This document shows, in pieces, positions 54,207 through 62,541 of a DNA stretch of 64,000 nt (the first letter of the stretch is position 1; each line of letters starts with the position of its first letter). The DNA lies in the NCBI RefSeq assembly GCF_000316645.1, contig NC_019684.1:1240001-1304000 (forward strand). The letters run 5' to 3'. The translations under genes and the position numbers were made by a program. This DNA is from Nostoc sp. PCC 7524 (GTDB lineage: Bacteria > Cyanobacteriota > Cyanobacteriia > Cyanobacteriales > Nostocaceae). The notes below the pieces were generated by a model. That model was not told where the DNA came from. It worked only from the letters and a program-made list of their open reading frames with translations, and made no database searches.

Positions 54207-54766
54207 GTGTTGCTGCGAACAGCGTATTTCCCCGCGTTACTTTCTAAGAAAAATTTAATATCAAATCCAGAAATTTGTTGTATGAAATCAAGGCTTGCTG
54301 TTCCTGTTAAAATATTCCACCTACCAGATATGCAGGCTTGAATTGCCGCAGGTAAATTATCATTCCTTAATATCAGTAATGTTGGTATATAGCCTCTATT
54401 ACTTAGTAAATTACCATAATATCTAAATTTTTTTAGTGTTCCTGAATCGCCAGAACCGATACGATATTTAGTATCAATAGCATATTGTCCAACTATTAAA
54501 TCGCATGGCTCATCATTATCAATTTTTAAAGCAGGTTGAAAATTATCACAGGTATACTGACATATTCTAGTAACAATTAACTGCCAACACATCCCTAGCT
54601 CGCGTCCCCAATACTGGCGATTTTCGCGTTTCATATCTGGGGTAAGAGAAAACACATTCATTAAAATATCGTAGTCTTCATTTTCATCGACATAAACCTT
54701 ATTAATAAATGAGTTTTGGTATTGAGATAATATTGTTGCTAGTGTTGTTTGTAAATCTTTGTCCAT
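54203..54766 (-). CDS. type II restriction endonuclease candidate (PD-D/ExK)
   Basis: This 187-aa protein is encoded tail-to-tail with the methyltransferase. It has the nuclease motif PCD at residues 87-89 and, after a short strand, AIDTKYRIG with Asp98 and Lys100, that is PD-(D/E)xK with xDxK. The segment YRIGSGDSGTLKKFRYYG follows. I do not recognise its specificity. I place the start at ATG 54766, preceded by AGGA; an in-frame ATG at 54835 would add 23 residues and overlap the next gene. AT-rich codon use matches the methyltransferase. Confidence 0.82.
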   Translation of the reverse strand: MDKDLQTTLATILSQYQNSFINKVYVDENEDYDILMNVFSLTPDMKRENRQYWGRELGMCWQLIVTRICQYTCDNFQPALKIDNDEPCDLIVGQYAIDTKYRIGSGDSGTLKKFRYYGNLLSNRGYIPTLLILRNDNLPAAIQACISGRWNILTGTASLDFIQQISGFDIKFFLESNAGKYAVRSNT

Positions 54767-54825
54767 TATTCCTGAATATTTTCTCCTGATGAGTTGAGAC
54801 AATACACTAATTGCCAGAGTCATAT

Positions 54826-55425
54826 ATGTACACAAAAACCAGACTTTGTTTTGTTGGAGAATCGTTTGTTAATGGTACAGGTGATCCAGAGTGCCTTGGT
54901 TGGACAGGTAGAATATGTGTAAATGCCAATAGAAAAGGTTATGATATCACGTACTATAATTTAGGTGTAAGAAGAGAAACGAGTACAGAACTGAGACATC
55001 GCTGGCTGAGAGAAGTTTCTTATCGTCTACCACCAGAGTATGACGGTAGAGTTGTATTTTCTTTCGGTGTAAACGACACGACTATAGAGAATGGTAAAAC
55101 TCGTGTTGCAATTACAGAATCAATTGAAAATATTCAGATGATTTTGAGTGAGACAAAACAGTTATATCCTGTTTTAATGGTTAGTCCTCCGCCATGTGGA
55201 GATAGAGAACAGAATCAAAGAATTGCTAATTTATCTCAAGAGTTTGCAAAAGTTTGTCACGAATTAAATGTCCCTTATCTCAACGTTTTTTCGATATTAG
55301 AAAAGTCAACTGTTTGGCTAGAAGAAGCAATAAATAATGATGGCGCTCATCCCAAAGCCGCAGGTTATACAGAATTTGCCCAACTTGTTGATAATTGGGA
55401 TGCTTGGGTGAATTGGTTTAGATAA
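54826..55425 (+). CDS. cytoplasmic SGNH/GDSL-type hydrolase
   Basis: A protein of about 199 aa with SGNH blocks: LCFVGESFVNGTGDPECLGW (Ser in GES), VFSFGVNDTT and the Asp/His pair in NDGAHPKAAGY. There is no signal peptide, unlike the SGNH protein at 30.7 kb. I use ATG 54826; a TTG at 54811 is also in frame. It starts 59 bases from the divergent endonuclease start, so it belongs to the same accessory block. Substrate is unknown. Confidence 0.82.
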   Translation: MYTKTRLCFVGESFVNGTGDPECLGWTGRICVNANRKGYDITYYNLGVRRETSTELRHRWLREVSYRLPPEYDGRVVFSFGVNDTTIENGKTRVAITESIENIQMILSETKQLYPVLMVSPPPCGDREQNQRIANLSQEFAKVCHELNVPYLNVFSILEKSTVWLEEAINNDGAHPKAAGYTEFAQLVDNWDAWVNWFR

Positions 55426-55735
55426 GAATTGCCTATACTAGATGCAGCAACACTCCTGTGAGGAATCTGCCAATGACATCATCGGTAGAACACAACATTA
55501 ATCAAAGCGCCAAAATTCCATCGTTAGAAAGTGGTGACAGATTCACTCGCCACGAATTTGAGCGTTGATATGCAGCAATGCCACACCTCAAGAAAGCCGA
55601 GTTATGAATCAATTCAAAATTCAAAATACCCTACGGGTAGGCTTAAGCCATCGTAAGAGAAGCAAGCTACAAAATTCAAAATAAAACAATCAGCCATAAT
55701 TTCATAAAAATTATTCAGATTTAATGGTGAAAAAT
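55426..55735. other. spacer with degenerate repeat fragments
   Basis: Apart from the Uma2 remnant, the stretch 55610-55690 contains TCAAAATTCAAAAT direct repeats and a CCCTACGGGTAGG palindrome. It looks like debris of insertion and deletion. Confidence 0.5.
55473..55607 (+). pseudogene. Uma2-family (DUF820) endonuclease remnant
   Basis: ATG 55473 opens a frame reading KIPSLESGDRFTRHEFER, then TGA (55566-55568), then YAAMPHLKKAEL and a second TGA (55605-55607). The conserved N-terminus of cyanobacterial Uma2 proteins is GDRxTRxEFERRYAAMPHLKKAELIEG, so Arg became stop and the rest of the gene is lost. It is a short relic. Confidence 0.8.
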
Positions 55736-55960
55736 ATGACCCAAATTACTTTATCTGAAGCATCTCAACACTTACCAGACTTGATCGAAGCTGCACTAGG
55801 TGGCGAAGAAATTATCATTATGAAAGATAATCAGCCTGTTGTAAAATTAACTCCTGTAGAGCCAGTTAAACGTCAGCGTCAACCAGGAAGTGCTAAAGGC
55901 TTAATTACAATAGCTGATGACTTTGACGCACCTTTAGAAGATTTTCAGGAATATATGTGA
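55736..55960 (+). CDS. Phd/YefM-type antitoxin
   Basis: This 74-aa antitoxin begins TQITLSEASQHLPDLIEAAL with GGEEIIIMKDNQPVVKLTPV, the DNA-binding Phd/YefM fold. An acidic C-terminus (DDFDAPLEDFQEYM) should wrap the toxin. ATG 55736 has GGTGA 7 bases upstream and is preferred over ATG 55724. It overlaps the PIN toxin gene by one base (TGATG), the usual coupling of such pairs. Confidence 0.93.
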   Translation: MTQITLSEASQHLPDLIEAALGGEEIIIMKDNQPVVKLTPVEPVKRQRQPGSAKGLITIADDFDAPLEDFQEYM

Positions 55961-56346
55961 TGATATTGCTGATGGATACACATACTTTTATTTGGTATGT
56001 AACATATGATTCAAAATTAAGTAATCCAGTAACAAAATTAATTAATGATGAGAATAACCAGATTTTTTTGAGTATAGCTAGCATATGGGAAATGGGTATT
56101 AAGCAGAGTTTAGGTAAGTTGAGATTTAATCTACCACTGGAGATGTTTATCACACAGCAACTCAACAATAATGACTTTAATGTACTAGATATCAAAATTA
56201 GTCATATTAGTGTTATTTCTCAACTACCTCTACACCATCGTGACCCTTTTGACAGAATGTTGATTGCACAAGCTATAGCAGAAAATCTACCTATTCTTAG
56301 TGCAGATACAATTTTTGATGCCTATCCCATACAGCGTTTATGGTAG
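55960..56346 (+). CDS. PIN-domain (VapC-family) toxin
   Basis: This 128-aa PIN-domain ribonuclease has LLMDTHTFIWYV (first catalytic Asp), SIASIWEMGIKQSLGKL (Glu), HHRDPFDRMLIAQAIAENLP (Asp residues) and ILSADTIFDAYPI. All acidic ligands of the active site appear intact. Such toxins cleave tRNA or rRNA. The pair with the Phd-type antitoxin is complete, so the module is probably functional. It precedes rca by 90 bases. Confidence 0.94.
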   Translation: MILLMDTHTFIWYVTYDSKLSNPVTKLINDENNQIFLSIASIWEMGIKQSLGKLRFNLPLEMFITQQLNNNDFNVLDIKISHISVISQLPLHHRDPFDRMLIAQAIAENLPILSADTIFDAYPIQRLW

Positions 56347-56436
56347 CAACCCTGAATCTCTACCGCAAGATTAGTAAACACCAGATACAAAAAAAACTTA
56401 ACATTAATTAAATAAGTCCTCGTCAGTGATAATTTT

Positions 56437-57684
56437 ATGAGTTATTACATTGCTCCTCGATTTTTGGATAAACTTGCAGTTCACATCACCAAAAACTTTT
56501 TAAATCTTCCTGGTGTACGAGTACCTTTGATTTTAGGGATTCATGGACGCAAAGGTGAAGGGAAAACCTTTCAGTGTGAGTTAGCTTTTGAAAAAATGGG
56601 TGTGGAAGTCACACTCATCTCTGGTGGTGAATTGGAAAGTCCGGATGCGGGAGATCCAGCACGGTTAATCCGCTTGCGCTATCGGGAAACAGCAGAACTC
56701 ATTAAAGTGCGTGGCAAAATGTGCGTACTGATGATTAATGATTTAGATGCAGGTGCGGGGCGCTTTGATGAAGGGACACAATACACTGTGAATACTCAGT
56801 TGGTGAATGCCACCCTGATGAATATTGCTGATAATCCCACAGATGTACAGTTGCCGGGAAGCTATGATTCCACACCTTTACGTCGTGTACCAATTATTGT
56901 CACAGGTAATGATTTTTCTACCCTCTACGCGCCGTTGATTCGGGATGGACGGATGGAGAAGTTCTACTGGGAACCTAACCGTGATGATAAGGTGGGAATT
57001 GTCGGTGGAATTTTTGGGGAAGATGGACTCTCACAGCGTGAAGTTGAACAGTTAGTAGATACCTTCCCCAATCAATCGATTGACTTCTTTAGTGCCTTAC
57101 GTTCCCGAATTTACGATGAACAAATCCGCAACTTTATCCATCAAGTAGGGTTTGAACACGTATCTTTACGTGTGGTGAATAGTTTAGAAGGGCCACCAGC
57201 ATTTAAAAAACCAGAGTTTAGTCTCTCTCATTTAATCGAGTCTGGCAACTTTATGGTGGGTGAACAAAAACGGGTAGAAACTTCCCAGTTAGTAGATGAA
57301 TACAATCGTCTGAATCGAGGTAGAGGCTATCAACCCGCACCAACATCTGAGGTGTCACCAAATCATCAACCATCAACGAATAGCGCGCCAAAACACCAGA
57401 GTTCGAGTACACACTTAAGCTTAGAAACACAAGAACAAATCCGGCAAATTTTATCTCAAGGTCATACAATTACCTTTGAACACGTAGATGAGCGTCGCTT
57501 CCGTACTGGTTCTTGGCAAAGCTGCGGTACTATTCATGGCGATGCTGAGTCTGATGCTATTTCTGCTTTAGAAGCTTGTTTAGCAGAATACAGTGGTGAG
57601 TATGTACGGTTGGTAGGGGTTGATCCGAAAGCCAAACGGCGAGTTTTAGAGACGATTATTCAGCGTCCCAATAGCAAAAATTAG
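56437..57684 (+). CDS. rca: Rubisco activase with C-terminal small-subunit-like domain
   Basis: This 415-aa cyanobacterial Rca has a AAA+ module with Walker A GRKGEGKT at residues 37-44, Walker B VLMINDLDAGAG and the sensor segment VPIIVTGNDFSTLYAPLIRD. A Gln/Ser-rich linker (about 295-325) joins a Rubisco small-subunit-like domain (FEHVDERRFRTGSWQSCGTI, then DAISALEACLAEYSGEYVRL, VGVDPKAKRRVLETII). This domain binds RbcL and recruits Rca to carboxysomes. It lies 3.7 kb downstream of rbcS with accessory genes between. Confidence 0.97.
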   Translation: MSYYIAPRFLDKLAVHITKNFLNLPGVRVPLILGIHGRKGEGKTFQCELAFEKMGVEVTLISGGELESPDAGDPARLIRLRYRETAELIKVRGKMCVLMINDLDAGAGRFDEGTQYTVNTQLVNATLMNIADNPTDVQLPGSYDSTPLRRVPIIVTGNDFSTLYAPLIRDGRMEKFYWEPNRDDKVGIVGGIFGEDGLSQREVEQLVDTFPNQSIDFFSALRSRIYDEQIRNFIHQVGFEHVSLRVVNSLEGPPAFKKPEFSLSHLIESGNFMVGEQKRVETSQLVDEYNRLNRGRGYQPAPTSEVSPNHQPSTNSAPKHQSSSTHLSLETQEQIRQILSQGHTITFEHVDERRFRTGSWQSCGTIHGDAESDAISALEACLAEYSGEYVRLVGVDPKAKRRVLETIIQRPNSKN

Positions 57685-57721
57685 CAAGATGTTTTTTGCA
57701 ATGTGAAATCATGGGGGTTTA

Positions 57722-57755
57722 GTTTGTAGTCAGGACTTAAGTCCTGACTACAAAC
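57722..57755. terminator. 34-nt perfect palindrome, likely bidirectional terminator
   Basis: GTTTGTAGTCAGGACTT (57722-57738) is exactly complementary to AAGTCCTGACTACAAAC (57739-57755). It separates convergent rca and the lysozyme gene, ending 2 bases before the lysozyme stop codon. It shares its core with the repeat at 4705-4772, so it is also a dispersed repeat copy. Confidence 0.75.
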
Positions 57756-57757
57756 CT

Positions 57758-58486
57758 TTAAGGGTTGTTATCCATTGGCTGAAGAAATAGTTTAGCTTCC
57801 GCCACACGTCGCCTTCTTAACCCTTTCTCAACAGGGCTTCCAGGATTTATATACAAAACTAATGCTGCTTCTATCTGCTCCCACTGCTGATTTCTCAAGA
57901 CTCTGGTGATAGTCTCGAAATTCTTAGCGCCAAAGAAGTTAGGCCCCAAATTGTAAGCAAAACTCAATAAAGCCCCCTGCTGATAAGGGTTCAAATTTTG
58001 CCATCCCGGAATCTTCTCTAGAGGTGGTAGATAACGACTTTCTAACTGTAGAATTAATAACTCATCAGCCTCTTGTTGAGTGATTTTATCTCCCAATTTC
58101 CACTCACTACCATCTTTCTTACGAGTAGAACCCCAGCCTATAGTGTAAGGCTTACCCTTCGTGAGTGGATCAGGATAGGCTTCCAACTTACAACCTTCAA
58201 ATTCCTGAATAAGAGCTACACCCGGAAGTGGTAATTTTCCAGAAACACCACCATAAAACCTTTGTCGTTGAATAGCCTGATTTAAGGCATTTTGAGTATC
58301 AATTTCCACAATTCCATTAGAATTTAGACCTTGTTGCTTTTGAAACTGCTTCACAGCTGCTTCAGTTTTGTCACCAAAATCACCATCTATGGGGCCTGGA
58401 TCTAGTTTTAGCTGAATTAAAAGCTCTTGTAGTTGCGTAACTTCTGAACCTTTTGAGCCTTTCCTCAACGACTCAGTGATCCTCAT
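57758..58486 (-). CDS. peptidoglycan-binding GH24-type lysozyme
   Basis: This 242-aa protein has an N-terminal PG_binding_1 domain (GSKGSEVTQLQELLIQLKLD, then IDGDFGDKTEAAVKQFQKQQ). The C-terminal phage-type lysozyme domain shows IQEFEGCKLEAYPDPLTKGK (catalytic Glu), YTIGWGST and YNLGPNFF. No signal peptide is present, as in endolysins. There are no phage genes around it, so it may be a domesticated cell-wall enzyme. It is convergent with rca. Confidence 0.9.
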   Translation of the reverse strand: MRITESLRKGSKGSEVTQLQELLIQLKLDPGPIDGDFGDKTEAAVKQFQKQQGLNSNGIVEIDTQNALNQAIQRQRFYGGVSGKLPLPGVALIQEFEGCKLEAYPDPLTKGKPYTIGWGSTRKKDGSEWKLGDKITQQEADELLILQLESRYLPPLEKIPGWQNLNPYQQGALLSFAYNLGPNFFGAKNFETITRVLRNQQWEQIEAALVLYINPGSPVEKGLRRRRVAEAKLFLQPMDNNP

Positions 58487-58576
58487 GATATACGTCTTGA
58501 TTTGTTGAATAGTTGACTTAGTTATTCATCAAATGACATTTGTGATTATACGCAAACCTTCTGTAATAAATATTGA

Positions 58577-59140
58577 TTAGTTGTCACCAGACGAAAAAGC
58601 AAACTCCGATCGCATATGCCAGTGTCTCCCATCGTGAATCAAGAGGGTTAACTTGTCAGCAGTAAACTCAAAGTGTAGCGGGCGATGCTCGAATTCTGGC
58701 CAAGCTGCCTTAAAGTTTTGCTTGGTTAAGTCTCGAAAGGCAACTGTCATGTGAGGTGCAAAAGGGCGTTTTTGGCCAACTTCATCAATAATTTGTAAGT
58801 TGGCTGCCATGTGCATTATTAAGTCAGTTTGCAAACTCAGGAGTTGGGTACTTCTTACCACATCTATATATATGACGCGGGGTGGAAAGGCGGCAAACCC
58901 ACTCAGAGTAATAGATAATGGCTGCTGCTGGCTGGCAAACTCCCGCAGGGATGCTTCCATCCGTGATAGGTCATCATTTAGCCATTCAAAGGGGGGTTGG
59001 AGGGTAATATGTGGTGGTGACTTTTGCGCGTGTGTACTGGCATACTGATCAGCAAAGTGTTGCTTGATGTCGTTGGCGTAATCTTGAATATGCTGGGGTG
59101 GTAGTAGGGCTATGAAGAAACGGCTTTTAGAGGAATTCAA
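58577..59140 (-). CDS. thpR: RNA 2',3'-cyclic phosphodiesterase (2H family)
   Basis: This 187-aa 2H phosphoesterase (formerly 2'-5' RNA ligase) has the two catalytic HxT/S motifs: SPPHITLQPPFEWL and FAPHMTVAFRD. The N-terminus SRFFIALLPPQHIQDYAN is typical. It hydrolyses 2',3'-cyclic phosphates at RNA ends. It is divergent from the YciI-like gene. Confidence 0.92.
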   Translation of the reverse strand: MNSSKSRFFIALLPPQHIQDYANDIKQHFADQYASTHAQKSPPHITLQPPFEWLNDDLSRMEASLREFASQQQPLSITLSGFAAFPPRVIYIDVVRSTQLLSLQTDLIMHMAANLQIIDEVGQKRPFAPHMTVAFRDLTKQNFKAAWPEFEHRPLHFEFTADKLTLLIHDGRHWHMRSEFAFSSGDN

Positions 59141-59205
59141 AACGCAAAAGAATAAAAGCAGATAATCTTTAACAATAGTAGAACATATATAAGGTCGCCA
59201 GCAAA

Positions 59206-59472
59206 ATGCCGTGGTTTGTCAAGATAGAGCAGGGCAAAGTTGATAAATCCATCTTTGACCAATACATACCCGCTCACAAAGCTTATGTTCAAGAGTTAAT
59301 TGCCAAAGGCCATCAAGCCAAATCAGGTTATTGGTCAAAGTTTGGCGGTGGGATGTTGCTGTTTGAGGCTAACTCAATGGAGGAAGCAGAGGCGATTGTC
59401 GCTAGTGACCCCTTGGTAAAAAACGGCTGCGTCAACTATCAACTTTATGAATGGAAAATCGTAGTCGAATAA
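59206..59472 (+). CDS. YciI-like protein
   Basis: This 88-aa ferredoxin-like-fold protein of the YciI family shows MPWFVKIEQGKVDKSIFDQY, PAHKAYVQELIAKGH, GGGMLLFEANSMEEAEAIVA and DPLVKNGCVNYQLYEWKIV. The His and Asp of the putative active site (AHKAY; SDPLV) are present. Function is not established in cyanobacteria. The SRP RNA gene follows 37 bases downstream. Confidence 0.9.
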   Translation: MPWFVKIEQGKVDKSIFDQYIPAHKAYVQELIAKGHQAKSGYWSKFGGGMLLFEANSMEEAEAIVASDPLVKNGCVNYQLYEWKIVVE

Positions 59473-59509
59473 CACACACTTACGCAATATTAGTGTTATA
59501 CTTTGTTTA

Positions 59510-59603
59510 GACCTGGATCTATGCGACTGCAACGCCTAAACCTTGTCAGGACCGGAAGGTAGCAGCAATACGGGATGCTTGTAGTAGGCGTAGTCTCCGG
59601 GTC
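59510..59603 (+). ncRNA. ffs: signal recognition particle RNA (4.5S)
   Basis: The universally conserved SRP domain IV hairpin is visible: GTCAGGACCGGAAGGTAGCA in the 5' strand and the asymmetric loop, closed by GCCTAAAC...TAGTAGGC pairing. The outer GACCTGGA...TCTCCGGGTC helix sets the ends. Length is about 94 nt, the small bacterial type. It guides Ffh/FtsY-dependent membrane targeting. Confidence 0.95.
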
Positions 59604-59632
59604 GCCCTATTTTCTAGGAGTAATCAGCAGCG

Positions 59633-60013
59633 ATGCCTGGTTTTGGAGATATAGTTCAAAAGGCTTTTTACCTCGGTATCGGGTTGGCTTCCTACGCCGG
59701 TGAGAAAGCTGGGGAAAAATTAACTGAACTGCGATCGCAAGCCCAAAAACTGGCAGATGAAATGGTAGCTAAGGGCGAGATGACCACAGAAGAAGCCCGC
59801 CGCTTTGTGGAAGATATGATGACCCAAGCTCAACAAGCACCAACATCGGCTGAAACTCCTGAGAAACCGCCAACTTCTGAACCTCGTCGCATCGAAATCT
59901 TAGAGGAAGACGAAGAACCAACGGTCAAAGAGGCATCAACAGAAAATGTGGATCAACTCCGCGAACAAGTGCTACAACTGCAAGAAGAGTTGAAAAGATT
60001 GCAAAACGATTAA
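59633..60013 (+). CDS. phasin-like coiled-coil protein
   Basis: This 126-aa protein begins with an amphipathic helix (GDIVQKAFYLGIGLASYAGE) and KLTELRSQAQKLADEMVAKGEMTTEEARRFVEDMM, as in PhaF/phasin-family proteins. A Pro/Glu-rich linker precedes a C-terminal leucine-heptad coiled coil (VDQLREQVLQLQEELKRLQN). It may bind polyhydroxyalkanoate or another granule surface; no PHA genes are nearby. It begins 30 bases after the SRP RNA. Confidence 0.75.
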   Translation: MPGFGDIVQKAFYLGIGLASYAGEKAGEKLTELRSQAQKLADEMVAKGEMTTEEARRFVEDMMTQAQQAPTSAETPEKPPTSEPRRIEILEEDEEPTVKEASTENVDQLREQVLQLQEELKRLQND

Positions 60014-60178
60014 TCATCCCCAACTCCTTACTCTAACAGCAGCAGTCAGCACAGTCATACGTTAGTGGAATGTCGTGTCCACAAGAATCTATAATATAGA
60101 TTACCTAGGGTGTACTCTAGTGCTTCAGGCCAAGTAGCACTAAGCGTCCTGTTGACCGTAAGTATGGGCGTTGAATTT

Positions 60179-60577
60179 ATGGAACAGTGGCAAAAAGATT
60201 TGATGGAAATTGTAGAAACCGTGGCTGAAGAAGTAGAGCGTCTCTTCCTAGGAATGAGTGAAATGGTAGATGCTTTTTTTGAGTTATCAGAAGAAATTTC
60301 CGAGCAAGTACAAAACTCCATTGTTACTGAAGTTGACCAGTATCTCCAGGATATAACTGAACCGCTTTTAGACGTTTACTGGGAACTAGAAGACATTGTA
60401 GTTGATGCTGATCCGGGTTTTCCTTATTCAGTTGAACCCTCAGCAGAACAAAATCCGGCTTGCGTTGGTTGTCAAAATTATCACGGCCATGTGTATGGGG
60501 GTAATTTGTTAGTTTGTGCTATGCACCCGCATGGTTGGGATGATGCGAGTTGTCCGGATTGGGAGAAAGAGTATTAA
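60179..60577 (+). CDS. cyanobacterial protein with a helical N-terminus and Cys/His-rich C-terminus
   Basis: This 132-aa protein has an amphipathic acidic N-terminal half (QWQKDLMEIVETVAEEVERL, then FFELSEEISEQVQNS). The C-terminal motif CVGCQNYHGHVYGG continues to CAMHPHGWDDASCPDWE, that is CxxC, C and C with several histidines, suggesting a metal site. I do not recognise a named family. ATG 60179 is my choice; ATG 60164 is in frame. It stands between the phasin-like gene and queF on the same strand. Confidence 0.75.
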   Translation: MEQWQKDLMEIVETVAEEVERLFLGMSEMVDAFFELSEEISEQVQNSIVTEVDQYLQDITEPLLDVYWELEDIVVDADPGFPYSVEPSAEQNPACVGCQNYHGHVYGGNLLVCAMHPHGWDDASCPDWEKEY

Positions 60578-60686
60578 AGAGTGCTGTTAGCTTTCTTCGG
60601 GGCGTTGAGTAGCGTGTTGTGTGGGGAATGTTAAGTTAGTAATGATTGGTTTCTCCATCTTGCTAACATAGTCACATCACTAACTT

Positions 60687-61097
60687 ATGAGTAATTCCTC
60701 ACCTGAAACAGTATCTCAGTCTAGCCAAGAAATGAAGTATGGCGAACGCAACATTGCGGAGGGAGAACTCATTACTTTTCCGAATCCGCGTGTGGGTAGG
60801 CGTTATGACATTAATATTAGTTTGCCGGAATTTACTTGTAAGTGTCCATTTTCCGGCTATCCTGATTTTGCCACAATTCATATTACCTACGTGCCTGATG
60901 AACGAGTCGTAGAATTAAAGGCGCTGAAACTTTATATTAACAGTTACCGCGATCGCTACATTTCTCACGAAGAGACAGCTAACCAAATTCTCGATGATTT
61001 TGTGGCAGCTTGTGATCCTTTAGAAGTCACAGTAAAAGCCGATTTCGCCCCTCGTGGGAATGTTCATACTTTTGTAGAAGTACGTCACAGTAAATAG
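60687..61097 (+). CDS. queF: NADPH-dependent 7-cyano-7-deazaguanine reductase
   Basis: QueF reduces preQ0 to preQ1 in queuosine synthesis. This is the 136-aa unimodular form. It has the catalytic Cys in FTCKCPFSGYPDFATI with the following Asp, and the NADPH/substrate segments ELKALKLYINSYRDRYISHE and CDPLEVTVKADFAPRGNVHT. No preQ1 riboswitch could be recognised upstream. Other queuosine genes are not in the window. Confidence 0.95.
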   Translation: MSNSSPETVSQSSQEMKYGERNIAEGELITFPNPRVGRRYDINISLPEFTCKCPFSGYPDFATIHITYVPDERVVELKALKLYINSYRDRYISHEETANQILDDFVAACDPLEVTVKADFAPRGNVHTFVEVRHSK

Positions 61098-61167
61098 GGT
61101 TAGAGGAGATGGGGGAGATGGGGGAGAAATATAAAATAGGCCTCTCCCAGTCCCCAGTCCCCAGTCC

Positions 61168-62538
61168 CTATGCTGTCGTAGACTGCGAACTCAAGCCATC
61201 TAAAATTTCTAAAACTTCCTGTTCAAAAGCCACTTGAGCGCGGTTAGTTTTACCACCAATATACAAGCGATCGCCTTTTTGTAATGCCCAAATTTGGGAG
61301 TGAGAAAAATAACTCATCACTGTACCCAACATCAACACAGCAAACCCTGTATACACAATGGGAATACCGGGATCAGCTTTAATTTGTAAACCAGTGCTAC
61401 CAACTACATCTAAAACTTTTAGTGTCACACCATTAACTTGGGTAGACATTCCACTACGGACAGTATCAACTAACTTACCTTGAGCATCGTAAATTAATAC
61501 CATCCCTTGTAAATCTTTGGCTAATAACGAGACTCCCTGACTCATATCTGGTTTTGTGGGAATCCAAGTACCCCAAATTCTCCCCTTACCTTTGGTGTCT
61601 AATGATGCCATGGGGATTTGAAAAATTGGGCTGTTGTTAACCCGCACCCGAACAGCTGAAATTCCCCAATCAGTTTGATAGAAAGTTACGCCATGATAAC
61701 GCAGAGGCTGATTGACAAAAATCTTTTTGTGGTCAACTTCTTGCCCCTGATTATTCAACACTGACATATCTGAATAAAATTGGTCAATTCCACCTGTGGG
61801 AGTGTAATCAATCCAAAAACGATTGACTCTGACAGACCAATCTTTGGGGATTTGAGCAGATGCTAAAGGACCAGCATCAATAATATTTTTCACCTGAAAA
61901 GTATCACCACTGGGAATCATTTCTTGGGCAATAAAACCAGTCATTGCCCCCCAAATTCCCCCCAACAAAATCATGACAATGCCAATATGAACGATAATTG
62001 GGCCGATGCGTCCAACTATCCCCTTACGGGCGTAAAGAATATCATCTTTTTCTTGAAAAATTTTATAACGACGGTTTTGTAATATTTGGCTTAAAGAATT
62101 GACAGAAACAGTATCTAGTTCTGCACTTAAAGCGAGTTTTTGAAATTGTCTTGGTTCTTCGTAATATTTCCAGCGACGGGCTGCTTTTAGAGCTGGTAAC
62201 TGACGGGTAAAAGTACAAGCAGTCAAGCTAGTGCCGAATAAAACCAGTAACGAGAGAAACCACCAAGTCCGATAGACATGATCTAAGCCTACTACTTGGA
62301 TGACCTTCCAAGAGAGGAAACCAAATAAGGCTGGGTGTTCTGGGTAGTTGGCTTGGTAGAATGCGGGTGACTGACCTTGTTCGATGACAGTACCAGTCAC
62401 ACTAAATAGGGCGATGATTAATAATAGAGCGATCGCCAATCTTAAATCTGTCAGTACAGGTAAAAACTCTTGGCGCAAGAATTTACCCGGTACTGACCAC
62501 CAACGGGATGCTGTAGACGTGGAATTATCTATAGTCAT
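61168..62538 (-). CDS. ccsB: cytochrome c biogenesis protein CcsB/ResB (Ccs1)
   Basis: This 456-aa System II haem-delivery subunit acts at the thylakoid/plasma membrane. ResB-family features are the N-terminal helix region [20 protein letters not shown] with [36 protein letters not shown], a third helix [20 protein letters not shown] and a large lumenal domain ([20 protein letters not shown]). A last helix follows near [20 protein letters not shown]. It lies 3 bases downstream of ccdA, so they form an operon. CcsA must be elsewhere. Confidence 0.95.
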   Translation of the reverse strand: MTIDNSTSTASRWWSVPGKFLRQEFLPVLTDLRLAIALLLIIALFSVTGTVIEQGQSPAFYQANYPEHPALFGFLSWKVIQVVGLDHVYRTWWFLSLLVLFGTSLTACTFTRQLPALKAARRWKYYEEPRQFQKLALSAELDTVSVNSLSQILQNRRYKIFQEKDDILYARKGIVGRIGPIIVHIGIVMILLGGIWGAMTGFIAQEMIPSGDTFQVKNIIDAGPLASAQIPKDWSVRVNRFWIDYTPTGGIDQFYSDMSVLNNQGQEVDHKKIFVNQPLRYHGVTFYQTDWGISAVRVRVNNSPIFQIPMASLDTKGKGRIWGTWIPTKPDMSQGVSLLAKDLQGMVLIYDAQGKLVDTVRSGMSTQVNGVTLKVLDVVGSTGLQIKADPGIPIVYTGFAVLMLGTVMSYFSHSQIWALQKGDRLYIGGKTNRAQVAFEQEVLEILDGLSSQSTTA

Positions 62539-62541
62539 TGC

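Noticed and set aside
57758..58486. Prophage remnant suggested by the endolysin-like lysozyme
   Set aside because: No integrase, structural, holin or att-like sequences surround it; neighbours are housekeeping genes.
60578..60686. preQ1 riboswitch in front of queF
   Set aside because: I could not find the preQ1 aptamer pseudoknot pattern in the 109-base spacer.
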